A DNA stretch of 41,022 bases from Clostridia bacterium (GTDB taxonomy: Bacteria > Bacillota > Clostridia > Christensenellales > CAG-314), in the NCBI GenBank assembly GCA_900769665.1, contig CAAGHL010000023.1:1-41022 (forward strand), read 5' to 3'. Below the pieces are notes generated by a model. That model was not told where the DNA came from. It searched no databases and saw only the letters and a list, made by a program, of their open reading frames with translations. Below, piece by piece: positions 1-8,424 of this stretch (position 1 is the first letter of the stretch; each line of letters starts with the position of its first letter). A program made the position numbers and the translations under genes.

Positions 1-1
1 G

Positions 2-136
2 ACTTACCTTGGCGGTAGCAAACGCAAGGCGTACGAACGCTTGTCCGCAACTCGTCCTACCCCCCCCCGTTGGCAATCTGACGGCGTAATTGACCAACAA
101 CGTCTTTATGCGTTGTTGCAAGTAATGCTTTGTTGA
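2..136 (+). CDS. C-terminal fragment of an unidentified protein, open at the left edge
   Basis: A frame open from the left edge runs 44 codons to a TGA at 134-136. Its codons (CAA for Gln, CGC/CGT for Arg, GAC, TAC) match the window's real genes, and a terminator-like hairpin starts 17 nt after the stop, which is why it is listed. I do not recognise the family. The frame crosses a run of nine C (60-68) that encodes Thr-Pro-Pro, so a one-base length change would alter the C-terminus. A second frame is also open across much of this stretch, so it could equally be non-coding. Confidence 0.35.
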   Translation, partial: TYLGGSKRKAYERLSATRPTPPRWQSDGVIDQQRLYALLQVMLC

Positions 137-152
137 TATATTTTTTGTTGAA

Positions 153-182
153 CCCGCACCGATTTAGGTGTTCGGGCATTTT
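153..182 (+). terminator. Terminator-like hairpin after the left-edge fragment
   Basis: CCCGCACC pairs with GGTG and CGGG around a GATTTA loop with a two-base bulge (8 bp in all), followed by CATTTTAT. The T tract is short, so this is a moderate call. Confidence 0.42.
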
Positions 183-264
183 ATCATGTGAAAAATCGAA
201 AAACCGAGTTGCGCTTGGGCAATAAAGCAGAGGGCATGGTTAGAATACGTCACCGAAAAAATAC

Positions 265-391
265 CGCCTCGCTATTACCACGCTGCGAACGCCTGACGCT
301 CGCTCCGCGCAGAGCAATATAGTAATAGTCCGCGCTCATTTTTATGCGCCTACGCTCCGATGTCGCTGCGTGGTAACACCTCGGCTCGTTG
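265..391 (-). repeat. Dispersed repeat R1, copy 1 (inverted)
   Basis: On the minus strand this stretch shares its two ends with 18449-18575: a GCCGAG...CAGCGACATC end and a GCGAGCGTCAGGCGTTCGCA end followed by GTGG(T/C)AATA. The middle differs and carries a CGTAGGCGCATA motif also seen in the R4 repeat at about 11609-11620, so it is a mosaic rather than a clean copy. Confidence 0.6.
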
Positions 392-670
392 CTAACAAGG
401 ATTACGTAACCGTACCGTCGCTCCGCCCTCGAAGAGGCTTCGCTGCCTTTGCGAAATGTTTTCGTTTGACGTACACTAACCATGCATATGCAATGTGTTT
501 TCGCCCAAGCATAAGTATTTTTGCAAACATCGCACTTCAAAAAATGCTTTTGACACTAAAAGTGTGTAGTTGTAGAAAAATCTTAACGGCAAGCAATCAC
601 TTGTTGGGTTTCCACCCACTCCATTCCACCCCGCGGGGCTTGGAAAGATATTGTCATTGGCTCATTCGTG

Positions 671-755
671 GAAATGGCAAATTTAATGTCATCCCGAGGA
701 AAAACTGACCTTGTTTTGACGTGGGGATCTGCTGGAAAGCACCCTTGTAAATAAG
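671..755 (-). repeat. Dispersed repeat R2, copy 1 (inverted)
   Basis: On the minus strand it reads TTTACAAGGGTGCTTTCCAG, then GATCCCCACGTC, and ends CCTCGGGATGACA. The same order of blocks occurs at 18222-18294 and, more diverged, in the right half of the 165-bp element at 8425-8589. Only one end is recognisable here. Confidence 0.65.
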
Positions 756-839
756 ATATGGTGTTGCGCATTACCCGTTCATTTTAGGGAATATCCCACC
801 GACTTGTTGGCAAGATAGTGTTTGTTACAGTAACCACTT

Positions 840-877
840 CCCCGACCGCCCACCCCTCAAGGTCAAAGGACTTTATT
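840..877 (-). repeat. Dispersed repeat R3, copy 1 (inverted)
   Basis: The reverse complement of these 38 bases matches 8644-8681 with two adjacent mismatches. The shared blocks are AATAAAGTCCTTTGACCTT and GGGGTGGGCGGTCGGGG. Two near-identical copies 7.8 kb apart in opposite orientation indicate a dispersed element. Confidence 0.75.
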
Positions 878-974
878 GCAAGTAGGCAGTAATGGGTATG
901 TTGGCAGTGTGGACGATCCTTTGCGGTAAGTGGTGCGCAAAAAACACATACGTATGCAAAAAATACTTACATTT

Positions 975-1020
975 GTCACGAAAAACGTGACGAAAATTCG
1001 GGTTACAACAGTGGTAACCC
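975..1020 (+). promoter_or_regulatory. Two perfect hairpins in the leader of the prepilin-like gene
   Basis: GTCACG-AAAAA-CGTGAC (975-991) and GGGTTAC-aacagtg-GTAACCC (1000-1020) sit back to back, ending 9 nt before the AAGGAG ribosome binding site (1030-1035). They could be protein operators or RNA structures controlling translation; the sequence alone does not decide. Confidence 0.5.
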
Positions 1021-1045
1021 ACCAAATTTAAGGAGAATATTTATC

Positions 1046-3019
1046 ATGAATAGAAATAGTAAAAAAGGTTTCACGATTGTGGAACTAATCATAGTCATTG
1101 CCGTGATAGCAGTGCTTGCCGCAGTGCTTATCCCGACATTCAGTAACCTTATCCAAAAGGCAAACGTTGCCGCGGATCAAACTCTTATCAAAAATCTTAA
1201 CACGGCGCTTGCCATGGACACGACCGTTTCCAAGCACGAAACCATGACTCAAGCTTTGAACGCAACCAAGGCTAACGGCTTTGACGTTGAAAAGATTGTT
1301 GCACGCGCAACAAAAAACAGAATTGTATGGGATAGTGTAAACGACTGCTTTGCTTACATCGAAGAAGGCAAGAGTGAACCTACCTATATTCCCGATACAA
1401 AAACCGAAGCAAATGTTGCGGATTACCAACTTTGGACAATAGTCAACAACACAACTCTTGACGCAAATTACTCCAGTTACATTGCGGGTACAAATGCAAC
1501 AGGCGCAGTAGTTGCAACCAAAGGTGTAGACGTTGGTGAAAACACAGGTATCACGGCTATAAGATATGAGAATAGTTCGTCTATGCAAAAAGTTGTTATT
1601 GTTACAAATAGTTTTGGCACAACAATGACAATTTATGCCGCTAATGACGAAGTAAAGCACTTTGGTGACGTTAAGGAAGTTGACATTGCCAAAATTGCAA
1701 TGTCTTCTTATCACGAATTTGGTACAGTTAGTGGTAATATCAACCTTGCTTATGGCAATGTTGAATTGGAAAATGGCTCTTCAGTTGCAAACATTGTAGT
1801 AAAATCTGTAGAGGATGTATCCCCCAGTACTGGAACAGTTAAAGTGGCAGTGGCAAGCGGTGCTAATGCAAATTTGATTATTTCTGAAAATGACGGCGTC
1901 ACAGTAACGGTTGAAGGCTCTGGAGCATCTACTGTTTCCAAGCTTGAAAATATCACGGGTAAAGTGGCTGCTATTGGTTCTAAAAGTTACTCAACGTTAA
2001 AAGAAGCGTGGGATGAAGTCACTGATGGAGATACTATCGTGCTTTTGGCTGATTGTACTACTTCTAGCACTCTTCTTTTGCCAGAAAATACGTTTGTGAC
2101 TGTAGATATGAACAAACATGCGATCAAATCAACGGCAAGAGTATTTACGATTTCAAAGAAAAATAGTGAATTGGTCGTGAAAGGTGATGGTAATATAAGT
2201 ACGTCAGAACAAGTTGTTTTTAGCATGACTGGTTCGGCTACTGATGATGGCTCTCTTTATAATTTGAATGTTGGACATGATATCAAAATTAGTAGTACCG
2301 CTTATGGAATTGCAATTTTTGAAAAAGCAAAGTCTGCATCTTCTTTTGGTGTTAATGTCGTATTCAAGGGTGTGGATAATAGCTCATATGGTGCAGTATA
2401 TATTAACGGAACAGTAAAAACCAAAGTTGGTAATATTCCTACCATCAAACTTGAAAATGCTATTTGTAATAGCGCTGTGTATCTTGCAGGTTTTTCTAAA
2501 TTCACCGCAAGTAATTGTGTGTTTAATTCTACTGGTTCGTTGAATCTTAAATCGGGAGACATTCGTATGGAGGGCAATATAATTAATATTGATTGCTCTG
2601 AAATGAATAAACAAGAAGCTGATTATATTTATAATGGCAATGGTGCATTTGCAGGAAAGTGTGGAATATTGTTTGAAAATGGTGTACCGGGCTATGCAGG
2701 ATTTTCTGCGATAAATATTTCGGCAAATAATGTGTTTAATTTTACAAATAAAGGAAAATTGGAATACTATGACGCAATTTATATTGATTATACACAAGAT
2801 ACCTCTTACGACATACAAATTAACGTCAACTATCTAGATATAAACAGTTTTAGTTCGAAAATTAAGTACTCAGGTATGATTGGGAACGAAAAGTGTGGTG
2901 GCTACATTTATTTTGTGAGCGAAGCTGCAGCTAAATCATATACTAAGGAAAAGTTTATGGAACAATATGGAGTTACTTCAATTTCTTCGTTTGGAGATGT
3001 TGAAAAGGTAGAAAAGTAG
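1046..3019 (+). CDS. Prepilin-like (type IV pilin/pseudopilin N-terminus) large surface protein
   Basis: A 657-residue protein with a class III prepilin signal: short basic leader ending KKG, then FTIVELI. Predicted cleavage is Gly8|Phe9, with Glu5 of the mature form at residue 13, followed by a hydrophobic helix to about residue 32. Ordinary pilins and pseudopilins are 120-200 residues; here about 600 residues of beta-rich, Asn/Ser/Thr/Val-rich sequence follow. Around 305-337 there is a 'STLKEAW...DGDTIVLLAD' stretch typical of right-handed beta-helix surface proteins of gut Firmicutes. The start follows AAGGAG by 10 nt. No prepilin peptidase, assembly ATPase or other pilin is nearby, so the secretion partners must be elsewhere. 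From about base 1750 the codons turn visibly AT-richer (AAT, GAT, TCT, TTT) than in the first part, suggesting a swapped or acquired ectodomain. Function (adhesion or glycan binding) is inference. Confidence 0.75.
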   Translation: MNRNSKKGFTIVELIIVIAVIAVLAAVLIPTFSNLIQKANVAADQTLIKNLNTALAMDTTVSKHETMTQALNATKANGFDVEKIVARATKNRIVWDSVNDCFAYIEEGKSEPTYIPDTKTEANVADYQLWTIVNNTTLDANYSSYIAGTNATGAVVATKGVDVGENTGITAIRYENSSSMQKVVIVTNSFGTTMTIYAANDEVKHFGDVKEVDIAKIAMSSYHEFGTVSGNINLAYGNVELENGSSVANIVVKSVEDVSPSTGTVKVAVASGANANLIISENDGVTVTVEGSGASTVSKLENITGKVAAIGSKSYSTLKEAWDEVTDGDTIVLLADCTTSSTLLLPENTFVTVDMNKHAIKSTARVFTISKKNSELVVKGDGNISTSEQVVFSMTGSATDDGSLYNLNVGHDIKISSTAYGIAIFEKAKSASSFGVNVVFKGVDNSSYGAVYINGTVKTKVGNIPTIKLENAICNSAVYLAGFSKFTASNCVFNSTGSLNLKSGDIRMEGNIINIDCSEMNKQEADYIYNGNGAFAGKCGILFENGVPGYAGFSAINISANNVFNFTNKGKLEYYDAIYIDYTQDTSYDIQINVNYLDINSFSSKIKYSGMIGNEKCGGYIYFVSEAAAKSYTKEKFMEQYGVTSISSFGDVEKVEK

Positions 3020-3033
3020 TTATTTTTTCTCTC

Positions 3034-3070
3034 CCCCCTCTGCGAGGTAAAACTCGCGGAGGGGGTTTTG
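3034..3070 (+). terminator. Rho-independent terminator of the prepilin-like gene
   Basis: A 13-bp stem, CCCCCTCTGCGAG with CTCGCGGAGGGGG (one G-T pair), closes on a six-base loop and is followed by TTTTGCTTTTT. It starts 14 nt after the stop codon. Confidence 0.88.
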
Positions 3071-3161
3071 CTTTTTGTGCACTTTCCGTCGGTTGTCGTG
3101 CGGTTGGACGGCGCTGTTGCCTTATTTATCCTCGGCAACTCCGCTCAAAAAAGACAATATA

Positions 3162-3233
3162 AAATGCAACTGTAAATGCAACTGTAAATGCAACTGTAAA
3201 TGCAACTGTAAATGCAACTGTAAATGCAACTGT
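3162..3233. repeat. Six perfect tandem copies of a 12-bp unit
   Basis: The unit AAATGCAACTGT is repeated six times without change. It lies between two terminators. A frame across it would encode an Asn-Cys-Lys-Cys repeat, but that frame has no good ribosome binding site and runs through the downstream terminator, so I treat it as a non-coding minisatellite. Confidence 0.9.
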
Positions 3234-3264
3234 AAAATGTGGCTGAAAACGTTAATTTTCAATT

Positions 3265-3300
3265 TTGCTCCATGGCATTGCCGTGGGGCAATTTTGTTTT
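3265..3300 (+). terminator. Second terminator-like hairpin downstream of the minisatellite
   Basis: TTGCTCCATGGC pairs with GCCGTGGGGCAA (12 bp with two G-T wobbles) around an ATT loop and is followed by TTTTGTTTT. It may back up the terminator at 3034. Nothing else is evident between here and the promoter at 3479. Confidence 0.7.
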
Positions 3301-3478
3301 GGGGTAATTTCTCTTTTTGTTTGCGTGTATTTGGGCGGCGTAGTGCTCTGCGTGTATACTCTTTGCATAAACCGTGTATAAATATGCAAATATTCGTATA
3401 AATATACAACAATTTCAAACAAGCCGATTTTTCGGGGCAATTGACTGCAAAAACGACGTATAAATATAAAATAAATAC

Positions 3479-3507
3479 TTGATTTGTGCAAATTACTGTG
3501 TTATAAT
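3479..3507 (+). promoter_or_regulatory. Sigma-A promoter of the topoisomerase operon
   Basis: TTGATT (3479-3484), 17-bp spacer, TATAAT (3502-3507). Transcription would start near 3514, giving a leader of about 205 nt before the parE start. Confidence 0.75.
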
Positions 3508-3521
3508 GGTAATACATTGTA

Positions 3522-3551
3522 TGTCAGCGTGTGTTTCGGCGTGCGCTGACA
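3522..3551 (+). promoter_or_regulatory. Hairpin at the 5' end of the parE leader
   Basis: TGTCAGCG (3522-3529) pairs perfectly with CGCTGACA (3544-3551), just after the predicted transcription start. Further down, an AATTAG...CTAATT inverted pair lies near 3597-3633. I do not recognise a known riboswitch. Confidence 0.45.
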
Positions 3552-3717
3552 TTTGCGCTGTGGTTTGGAACTAACGTTTTGCGCCTTTTCAAGGTAATTA
3601 GTGACGACAAGCGAGAGCCCTAATTGCAAAAATTTGTAAATAAATTTTATTTGCACAAAAGATAAATCCGACGTTATGCCTCGGTATACGTCGTCAACGA
3701 TAAGTTGGGAGGATACA

Positions 3718-5685
3718 ATGAGTCAACAACACTCTTACGATGCAAAAGACATTCAAGTACTGGAAGGCTTGGACGCCGTACGTATGCGCCCCGGTATGTA
3801 CATCGGTACAACGGGCACCAAGGGGCTGCATCACCTTTTGTGGGAAATCGTCGACAATGCCGTCGACGAAGCAAGCAACGGCTATGCCGACCGCGTGGAC
3901 ATCACCCTCCACAAGGACAACAGTATCACCGTGCGTGACAACGGGCGTGGCGTGCCTGTCGACATCCATCCGCAACTAGGTATAAGCGGTGTGGAAGTGG
4001 TCTACACGCAACTGCACGCAGGCGGCAAATTCAATCACGAAAACTACGCATACAGCGGTGGTCTGCACGGCGTAGGCGCAAGCGTTGTAAACGCCCTTTC
4101 CGAGTGGCTTGTTGTCAACGTTCACAAAAACGGACACATTTACGAGCAACACTTTCACAGCCCCGTCAGTGCCGACGGCAAGGTGCTCAGCGGTATACCC
4201 GAAGGTCCTTTGCAACAAATCGGCGACTGCGACGATCACGGCACGACGGTAACTTTCTTGCCCGACGCACGCGTGTTTAAGAGTATTCAAGTGGATTACG
4301 ACGTAATTGAAAAACGCGTCAAGGAACTTGCGTTCCTTAACAAGGATATCAAGTTTACTCTTACCGACGAACGCTCCGCCGACGATGACGGCAACACGGT
4401 GTACAACGAGTTTTGCTTCGAGGGCGGTTTGAAAGACTTTGTGCTGTACTTAAACGAAAACAAGGCGCCGTTACACTTGAAACCGCAATATTGGAGTGGC
4501 AAAAACGATACATTGGAGTTGGAATTTGCCTTCCAATACACAAGCAACTACACGGAAAACTTCATTTCCTACGTCAACAACATCCCCACGGGCGAAGGCG
4601 GCATGCACGAAACGGGCGTGAAGACGGCAATGACCAAGGTCTTCAACGACTACGCGCGCGCCAAAGGCTACCTAAAACCCAAGGACGACAACCTTATCGG
4701 CGAGGACTTCCGCGAGGGTATAACCCTTGTGATGTCTGTCAAGATGGCAAACGTGCAGTTTGAAGGTCAAACCAAAACCAAACTGGGCAACCCCGAAGCT
4801 CGCGTTGCGTGCGAAGCTTTGGCTACCGAGGGGCTTGCCGACATCCTTGCCGACGACCCCGAAACGGCGGAGATTATCATCAAAAAATCCATTGCTTCGG
4901 CAAAGGTGCGTGAGGCGGCACGTAAAGCAAAGGAAGTCACACGCCAAAAGAATAGTATTTTCAACAGCACTTTGGTTGGCAAACTTGCCAGCTGTACGGG
5001 ACGTGACGCAAAGAAAAACGAATTGTTTATCGTAGAGGGCGACAGCGCAGGCGGCAGTGCAAAGCAAGCTCGTAACCGTCGATTCCAAGCAATATTGCCC
5101 TTGCGCGGCAAACCACTCAACGCCGAGCGCAAACGTATCGACCAAGTGCTTGCCAACGAGGAAATCCGCTCCCTTATTTCCGCATTGGATACCGGTATAG
5201 GTGAAGAAGACTTTAACATCGACGACCTGAAGTACGACAAGATCATTATTTTGTCCGATGCCGACCAAGACGGCGCACACATCCGCGCAATACTGTTGAC
5301 GTTCTTCTTCCGCTACATGAAGGAGCTTATCACCGAAGGACACGTCTACATCGGTATGCCGCCGCTGTACAAGGTGTCCAAGAAGGACAAAGTCAAGTAT
5401 GCCTACGACGACTACGAATTGCAAGAGATAGTGCAGGAGTTCGGCAAAGGCTACGACCTGCAACGCTACAAGGGACTTGGCGAAATGAACGCCGAACAGT
5501 TGTGGGAAACTACCATGAACCCCGAAACACGTACCCTTATGCGCGTTACGATAGAAAACTTCAGCGAGGCGGAACGTATGGTCACAACCCTAATGGGCGA
5601 CCAAATTGAAGCACGCAAACAGTACATCACCGACAACGCCGACTTCAACAAGGACAAAGACGCTATCTTTGAGGAATTGGTGTAA
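3718..5685 (+). CDS. parE: Type IIA DNA topoisomerase ATPase subunit (topoisomerase IV ParE-like / GyrB family)
   Basis: A 655-residue ATPase/Toprim subunit of a type II topoisomerase, which with ParC passes one duplex through another to decatenate or relax DNA. The GHKL ATPase has the catalytic Glu43 in WEIVDN, DNGRGVP at 74-80 and GGLHGVGAS from 114; QTKTKLGN is at 351-358; the Toprim domain shows EGDSAGGSA at 440-448 and DADQD at 514-518; the C-terminal QRYKGLGEMN motif is at 582-591. Features such as REAARKAKE, MNPETRTLMRV and AERMVTTLMGD recall ParE more than GyrB, but a pipeline could call it gyrB. I chose the ATG at 3718, with GGGAGG just upstream, over an in-frame ATG at 3676 that has no such site. 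parC follows after 11 nt. The usual dnaN/recF neighbours of gyrB are absent, which also favours ParE. Confidence 0.9.
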   Translation: MSQQHSYDAKDIQVLEGLDAVRMRPGMYIGTTGTKGLHHLLWEIVDNAVDEASNGYADRVDITLHKDNSITVRDNGRGVPVDIHPQLGISGVEVVYTQLHAGGKFNHENYAYSGGLHGVGASVVNALSEWLVVNVHKNGHIYEQHFHSPVSADGKVLSGIPEGPLQQIGDCDDHGTTVTFLPDARVFKSIQVDYDVIEKRVKELAFLNKDIKFTLTDERSADDDGNTVYNEFCFEGGLKDFVLYLNENKAPLHLKPQYWSGKNDTLELEFAFQYTSNYTENFISYVNNIPTGEGGMHETGVKTAMTKVFNDYARAKGYLKPKDDNLIGEDFREGITLVMSVKMANVQFEGQTKTKLGNPEARVACEALATEGLADILADDPETAEIIIKKSIASAKVREAARKAKEVTRQKNSIFNSTLVGKLASCTGRDAKKNELFIVEGDSAGGSAKQARNRRFQAILPLRGKPLNAERKRIDQVLANEEIRSLISALDTGIGEEDFNIDDLKYDKIIILSDADQDGAHIRAILLTFFFRYMKELITEGHVYIGMPPLYKVSKKDKVKYAYDDYELQEIVQEFGKGYDLQRYKGLGEMNAEQLWETTMNPETRTLMRVTIENFSEAERMVTTLMGDQIEARKQYITDNADFNKDKDAIFEELV

Positions 5686-5696
5686 GGAGCTAACCG

Positions 5697-8180
5697 ATGA
5701 AACAAGTAGATATATTCGATTTGGAACACAGCGACATAGAAAAAATGGAGGACGGCAGTAATCTTCTTACCAAACCAATGGAGATTGTCATGCACGAATC
5801 CATGATGCCTTACGCCGAGCACGTTATTCTCGACCGCGCGCTCCCTCGTGTAGAGGACGGCTTGAAGCCCGTACAACGCCGCATACTGTACAGCATGTAC
5901 GAGCAAGGCAATACCCCCGACAAACCTACACGCAAATCGGCTCGTATCGTAGGTGACTGTATGGGTAGATACCACCCCCACGGCGACAGCAGTATTTACG
6001 ATGCAATGGTGCGTATGGCGCAACCGTTTTCTATGAACGTGCCTCTTATCCTCGGACAAGGTAACTTCGGTAACATCGACGGTGACAGCGCGGCGGCAAT
6101 GCGTTACACGGAAGCCAAGCTTTCCCCCGTGGCGTTGGAACTGTTGCGAGATATAGAGAAAGACACAGTGCGTTGGTCACGTAACTTCGACGATACCACT
6201 AAGGAGCCGGACATGCTGCCGGGACGTTTTCCTAACTTGCTTGTCAACGGCGCAACGGGTATTGCGGTAGGACTTGCCACCAACATACCGCCTCACAACT
6301 TTTGCGAAGTAATAGAGGGCGTAATTGCCTACATCGACAACAAAAACATAAGCCTCGACCAAATGATGAAGATCATCAAGGGACCGGACTTCCCCACGGG
6401 AGGATACGTCATCCCCGGCGACGGCTTGAAGCAAGCATACGAAACGGGTAAGGGCAAGATACTTATTCGCGCCAAGATGCACATAGAGGTTGCCAATGGC
6501 GACAGACGTAATATTGTGATTACCGAAATACCATATGGACTAAACAAAGCCGACCTATTGATGAAGATTGCCGCATTGAAGGACGAAAAGAAGGACTTGT
6601 TCCAAGGCATATCGGAAATCGTCGACGAGTCGGACAAGGAAGGTATGCGCGCGGTAATCAAACTGCGCAAGGACGCCGACGTGGACAAGACAATAGCGTT
6701 GCTTTACAAGTACAGCAACTTGCAGATGTCCTACGGCATAAACATGGTTGCAATTGCGGACGGCAAACCGCAACTAATGGGATTGTTGGATATCATTGCC
6801 TACTACGTGGCTTACCAACGCGAAGTAATACTGCGCCGTAGTAAGTTTGAGTTGGAAGAGGCAAAGGCGCGCCAACACATTTTGCAAGGCTTGGTAATTG
6901 CCGTGCAAAACATCGACGAAGTGATACAAATCATCAAGACTTCCAGCGGCACGACGGACGCCAAGGCAAAACTGCGCGAGCGTTTCAGCCTGTCCGACAA
7001 GCAGGCGCAAGCAATATTGGACTTGCGTTTGGCACGTATCACCAAGTTGGAAGTAAACAAGCTTGTTACCGAGCTTGCCGAGATCGAACGCAACATTGCA
7101 CGCTTGCAAGTAATCATCAACAGCAAGACGGAGCAAATGAACCTTATTAAGACGGAGCTTGGCGTACTCAAACGCACCTACAAGGTGGCGCGCAAGTCGG
7201 AAATGTGCAAGGAACTGACCGACGCCGTCATCATCAGCGAAGCCGACGAGAAACCCGTGGAAACGGTGGTGCTGGGCATTGCCGCAGACTACACGATCAA
7301 GCGTATTCCTCTCAAAAACTTCAACCTGTCCAACAAGGAAGCCATCGGCGCAAGCTCGGGCGAAATGTTGACAACAGCAATGGAAGTGCAAACGGACGAC
7401 AAGGTGCTGTTCTTCAGCAACCTAGGCAACTGCTACAAGTCGGCGGTGGACAGACTCAATGAAGTGCGCTTCCGTGACGCAGGATTTACGCTGTCGCAAG
7501 CTTTCCCCGAGGCGCAAAGAGGGGAAGTGCCTGTTGCAGTGTTTGTCATGCCGCGCGAGGAAAACCCCGAGGGCGAAATACTGCTGTTTACACGCCAAGG
7601 TATGGTCAAACGCACGGCGTGGAGCGAGTACCAACTGCTAAAGAGCAGTTACCAAGGCTACAAGGGCAAGGAGGGCGACGAAGTGTTCCGCGTGGAAATG
7701 GTGCGCGAAAACACGGAGATTTTCTTTGTGACCAATCGCGGCGGTTGCGTGCGATTTGACGTAAACGAAGTGCCGCTTCAAGGACGTGTTGCGGGCGGCG
7801 TACATTGTATCAACTTACTGGAAGACGAGTATCTGATTTTTGCGGGACAAGTTGAAAAAGATAAGGGCGAAGTGGTAATGGTTACGGACAAGGGCTTTAT
7901 GAAACGTCTTGCCGTCAAGGAAATCACCAAGCACGCTCGTAACTGTAAGGGCGCAAAGGGTACGGAGTTTGGCAACAACGGCACATGTCTTGTATACGCA
8001 AGCTATGTAAACAAGGAACCCTACAAGATTGCAATCATTGACCGCGCTAATACAACGGTAGTGGAAACGTCGGAAATTTCCGTCGAGAGCAAAAACCACA
8101 AAGGCAAACTGCCTAAGGGAAAGAAGGGTGGTATAGTAGTGGAGAAGGTAGTTCATTACTTAACTGAAAGCGTTAAGTAG
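5697..8180 (+). CDS. parC: Type IIA DNA topoisomerase cleavage subunit (topoisomerase IV ParC-like / GyrA family)
   Basis: An 827-residue DNA breakage-reunion subunit that works with ParE just upstream; its AAGGAG site overlaps the parE stop. The catalytic tyrosine is Tyr137 in AAMRYTE. The quinolone-determining segment HPHGDSSIYD keeps Ser98 and Asp102, equivalent to GyrA Ser83 and Asp87, so no classic resistance substitution is visible. 'VILDRALP...DGLKPVQRR' (43-62) is ParC-like. The C-terminal beta-pinwheel (about 520-815) shows no canonical GyrA box (Q-R-R-G-G-x-G), the motif needed for gyrase to wrap DNA and supercoil, so decatenation/relaxation is the better prediction. A segment of about 27 residues precedes the usual N-terminus. 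gyrA is the alternative name. No clear terminator follows; the gap downstream is repeat-rich. Confidence 0.88.
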   Translation: MKQVDIFDLEHSDIEKMEDGSNLLTKPMEIVMHESMMPYAEHVILDRALPRVEDGLKPVQRRILYSMYEQGNTPDKPTRKSARIVGDCMGRYHPHGDSSIYDAMVRMAQPFSMNVPLILGQGNFGNIDGDSAAAMRYTEAKLSPVALELLRDIEKDTVRWSRNFDDTTKEPDMLPGRFPNLLVNGATGIAVGLATNIPPHNFCEVIEGVIAYIDNKNISLDQMMKIIKGPDFPTGGYVIPGDGLKQAYETGKGKILIRAKMHIEVANGDRRNIVITEIPYGLNKADLLMKIAALKDEKKDLFQGISEIVDESDKEGMRAVIKLRKDADVDKTIALLYKYSNLQMSYGINMVAIADGKPQLMGLLDIIAYYVAYQREVILRRSKFELEEAKARQHILQGLVIAVQNIDEVIQIIKTSSGTTDAKAKLRERFSLSDKQAQAILDLRLARITKLEVNKLVTELAEIERNIARLQVIINSKTEQMNLIKTELGVLKRTYKVARKSEMCKELTDAVIISEADEKPVETVVLGIAADYTIKRIPLKNFNLSNKEAIGASSGEMLTTAMEVQTDDKVLFFSNLGNCYKSAVDRLNEVRFRDAGFTLSQAFPEAQRGEVPVAVFVMPREENPEGEILLFTRQGMVKRTAWSEYQLLKSSYQGYKGKEGDEVFRVEMVRENTEIFFVTNRGGCVRFDVNEVPLQGRVAGGVHCINLLEDEYLIFAGQVEKDKGEVVMVTDKGFMKRLAVKEITKHARNCKGAKGTEFGNNGTCLVYASYVNKEPYKIAIIDRANTTVVETSEISVESKNHKGKLPKGKKGGIVVEKVVHYLTESVK

Positions 8181-8300
8181 TGAAGTAAGTGGGACAACGG
8201 CGTATAGCGGCACATAAAGTCGCTACGTGCTAGCGCAGCCTCGTCACGTACGTTTTAGTACGCTACCTCGGCATGCGCTTCGCCTGTTGTGCCTTTCTGT

Positions 8301-8342
8301 ACCACTCTCCGCCGTTGCTTTGCAGTATGTCTAAGGAGTGGT
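8301..8342 (+). repeat. R4-related hairpin core
   Basis: ACCACTC (8301-8307) and GAGTGGT (8336-8342) are perfect inverted arms around a CCGCCGTTGC core. The same core and GAGTGGTG end recur in the three R4 copies at 11115-11895, so this is a fourth, partial copy. Confidence 0.55.
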
Positions 8343-8424
8343 AGTGAACAATTGCAAGGCAATGTTGGTTTACAATGATTTTGTGTATTTGAAGTAATGC
8401 TAAGGTTGTAAACATTCAAGTTAG

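Larger units (their letters stand above)
183..1045. other. Gene-free gap built from dispersed repeats
   Basis: I see no credible gene here. Short open frames at 250-540 and 370-708 lack ribosome binding sites and lie across repeat copies that recur elsewhere in the window. The gap holds reverse-strand copies of three repeat families (265-391, 671-755, 840-877) and the leader of the prepilin-like gene. No clear sigma-A promoter was found for that gene. Confidence 0.6.

Noticed and set aside
3075..3401. Open frame encoding a Cys-rich Asn-Cys-Lys-Cys repeat protein (metallothionein-like)
   Set aside because: It has no ribosome binding site, lies between two terminators, and the Cys pattern comes only from the 12-bp minisatellite; the frame also runs through the terminator at 3265-3300.
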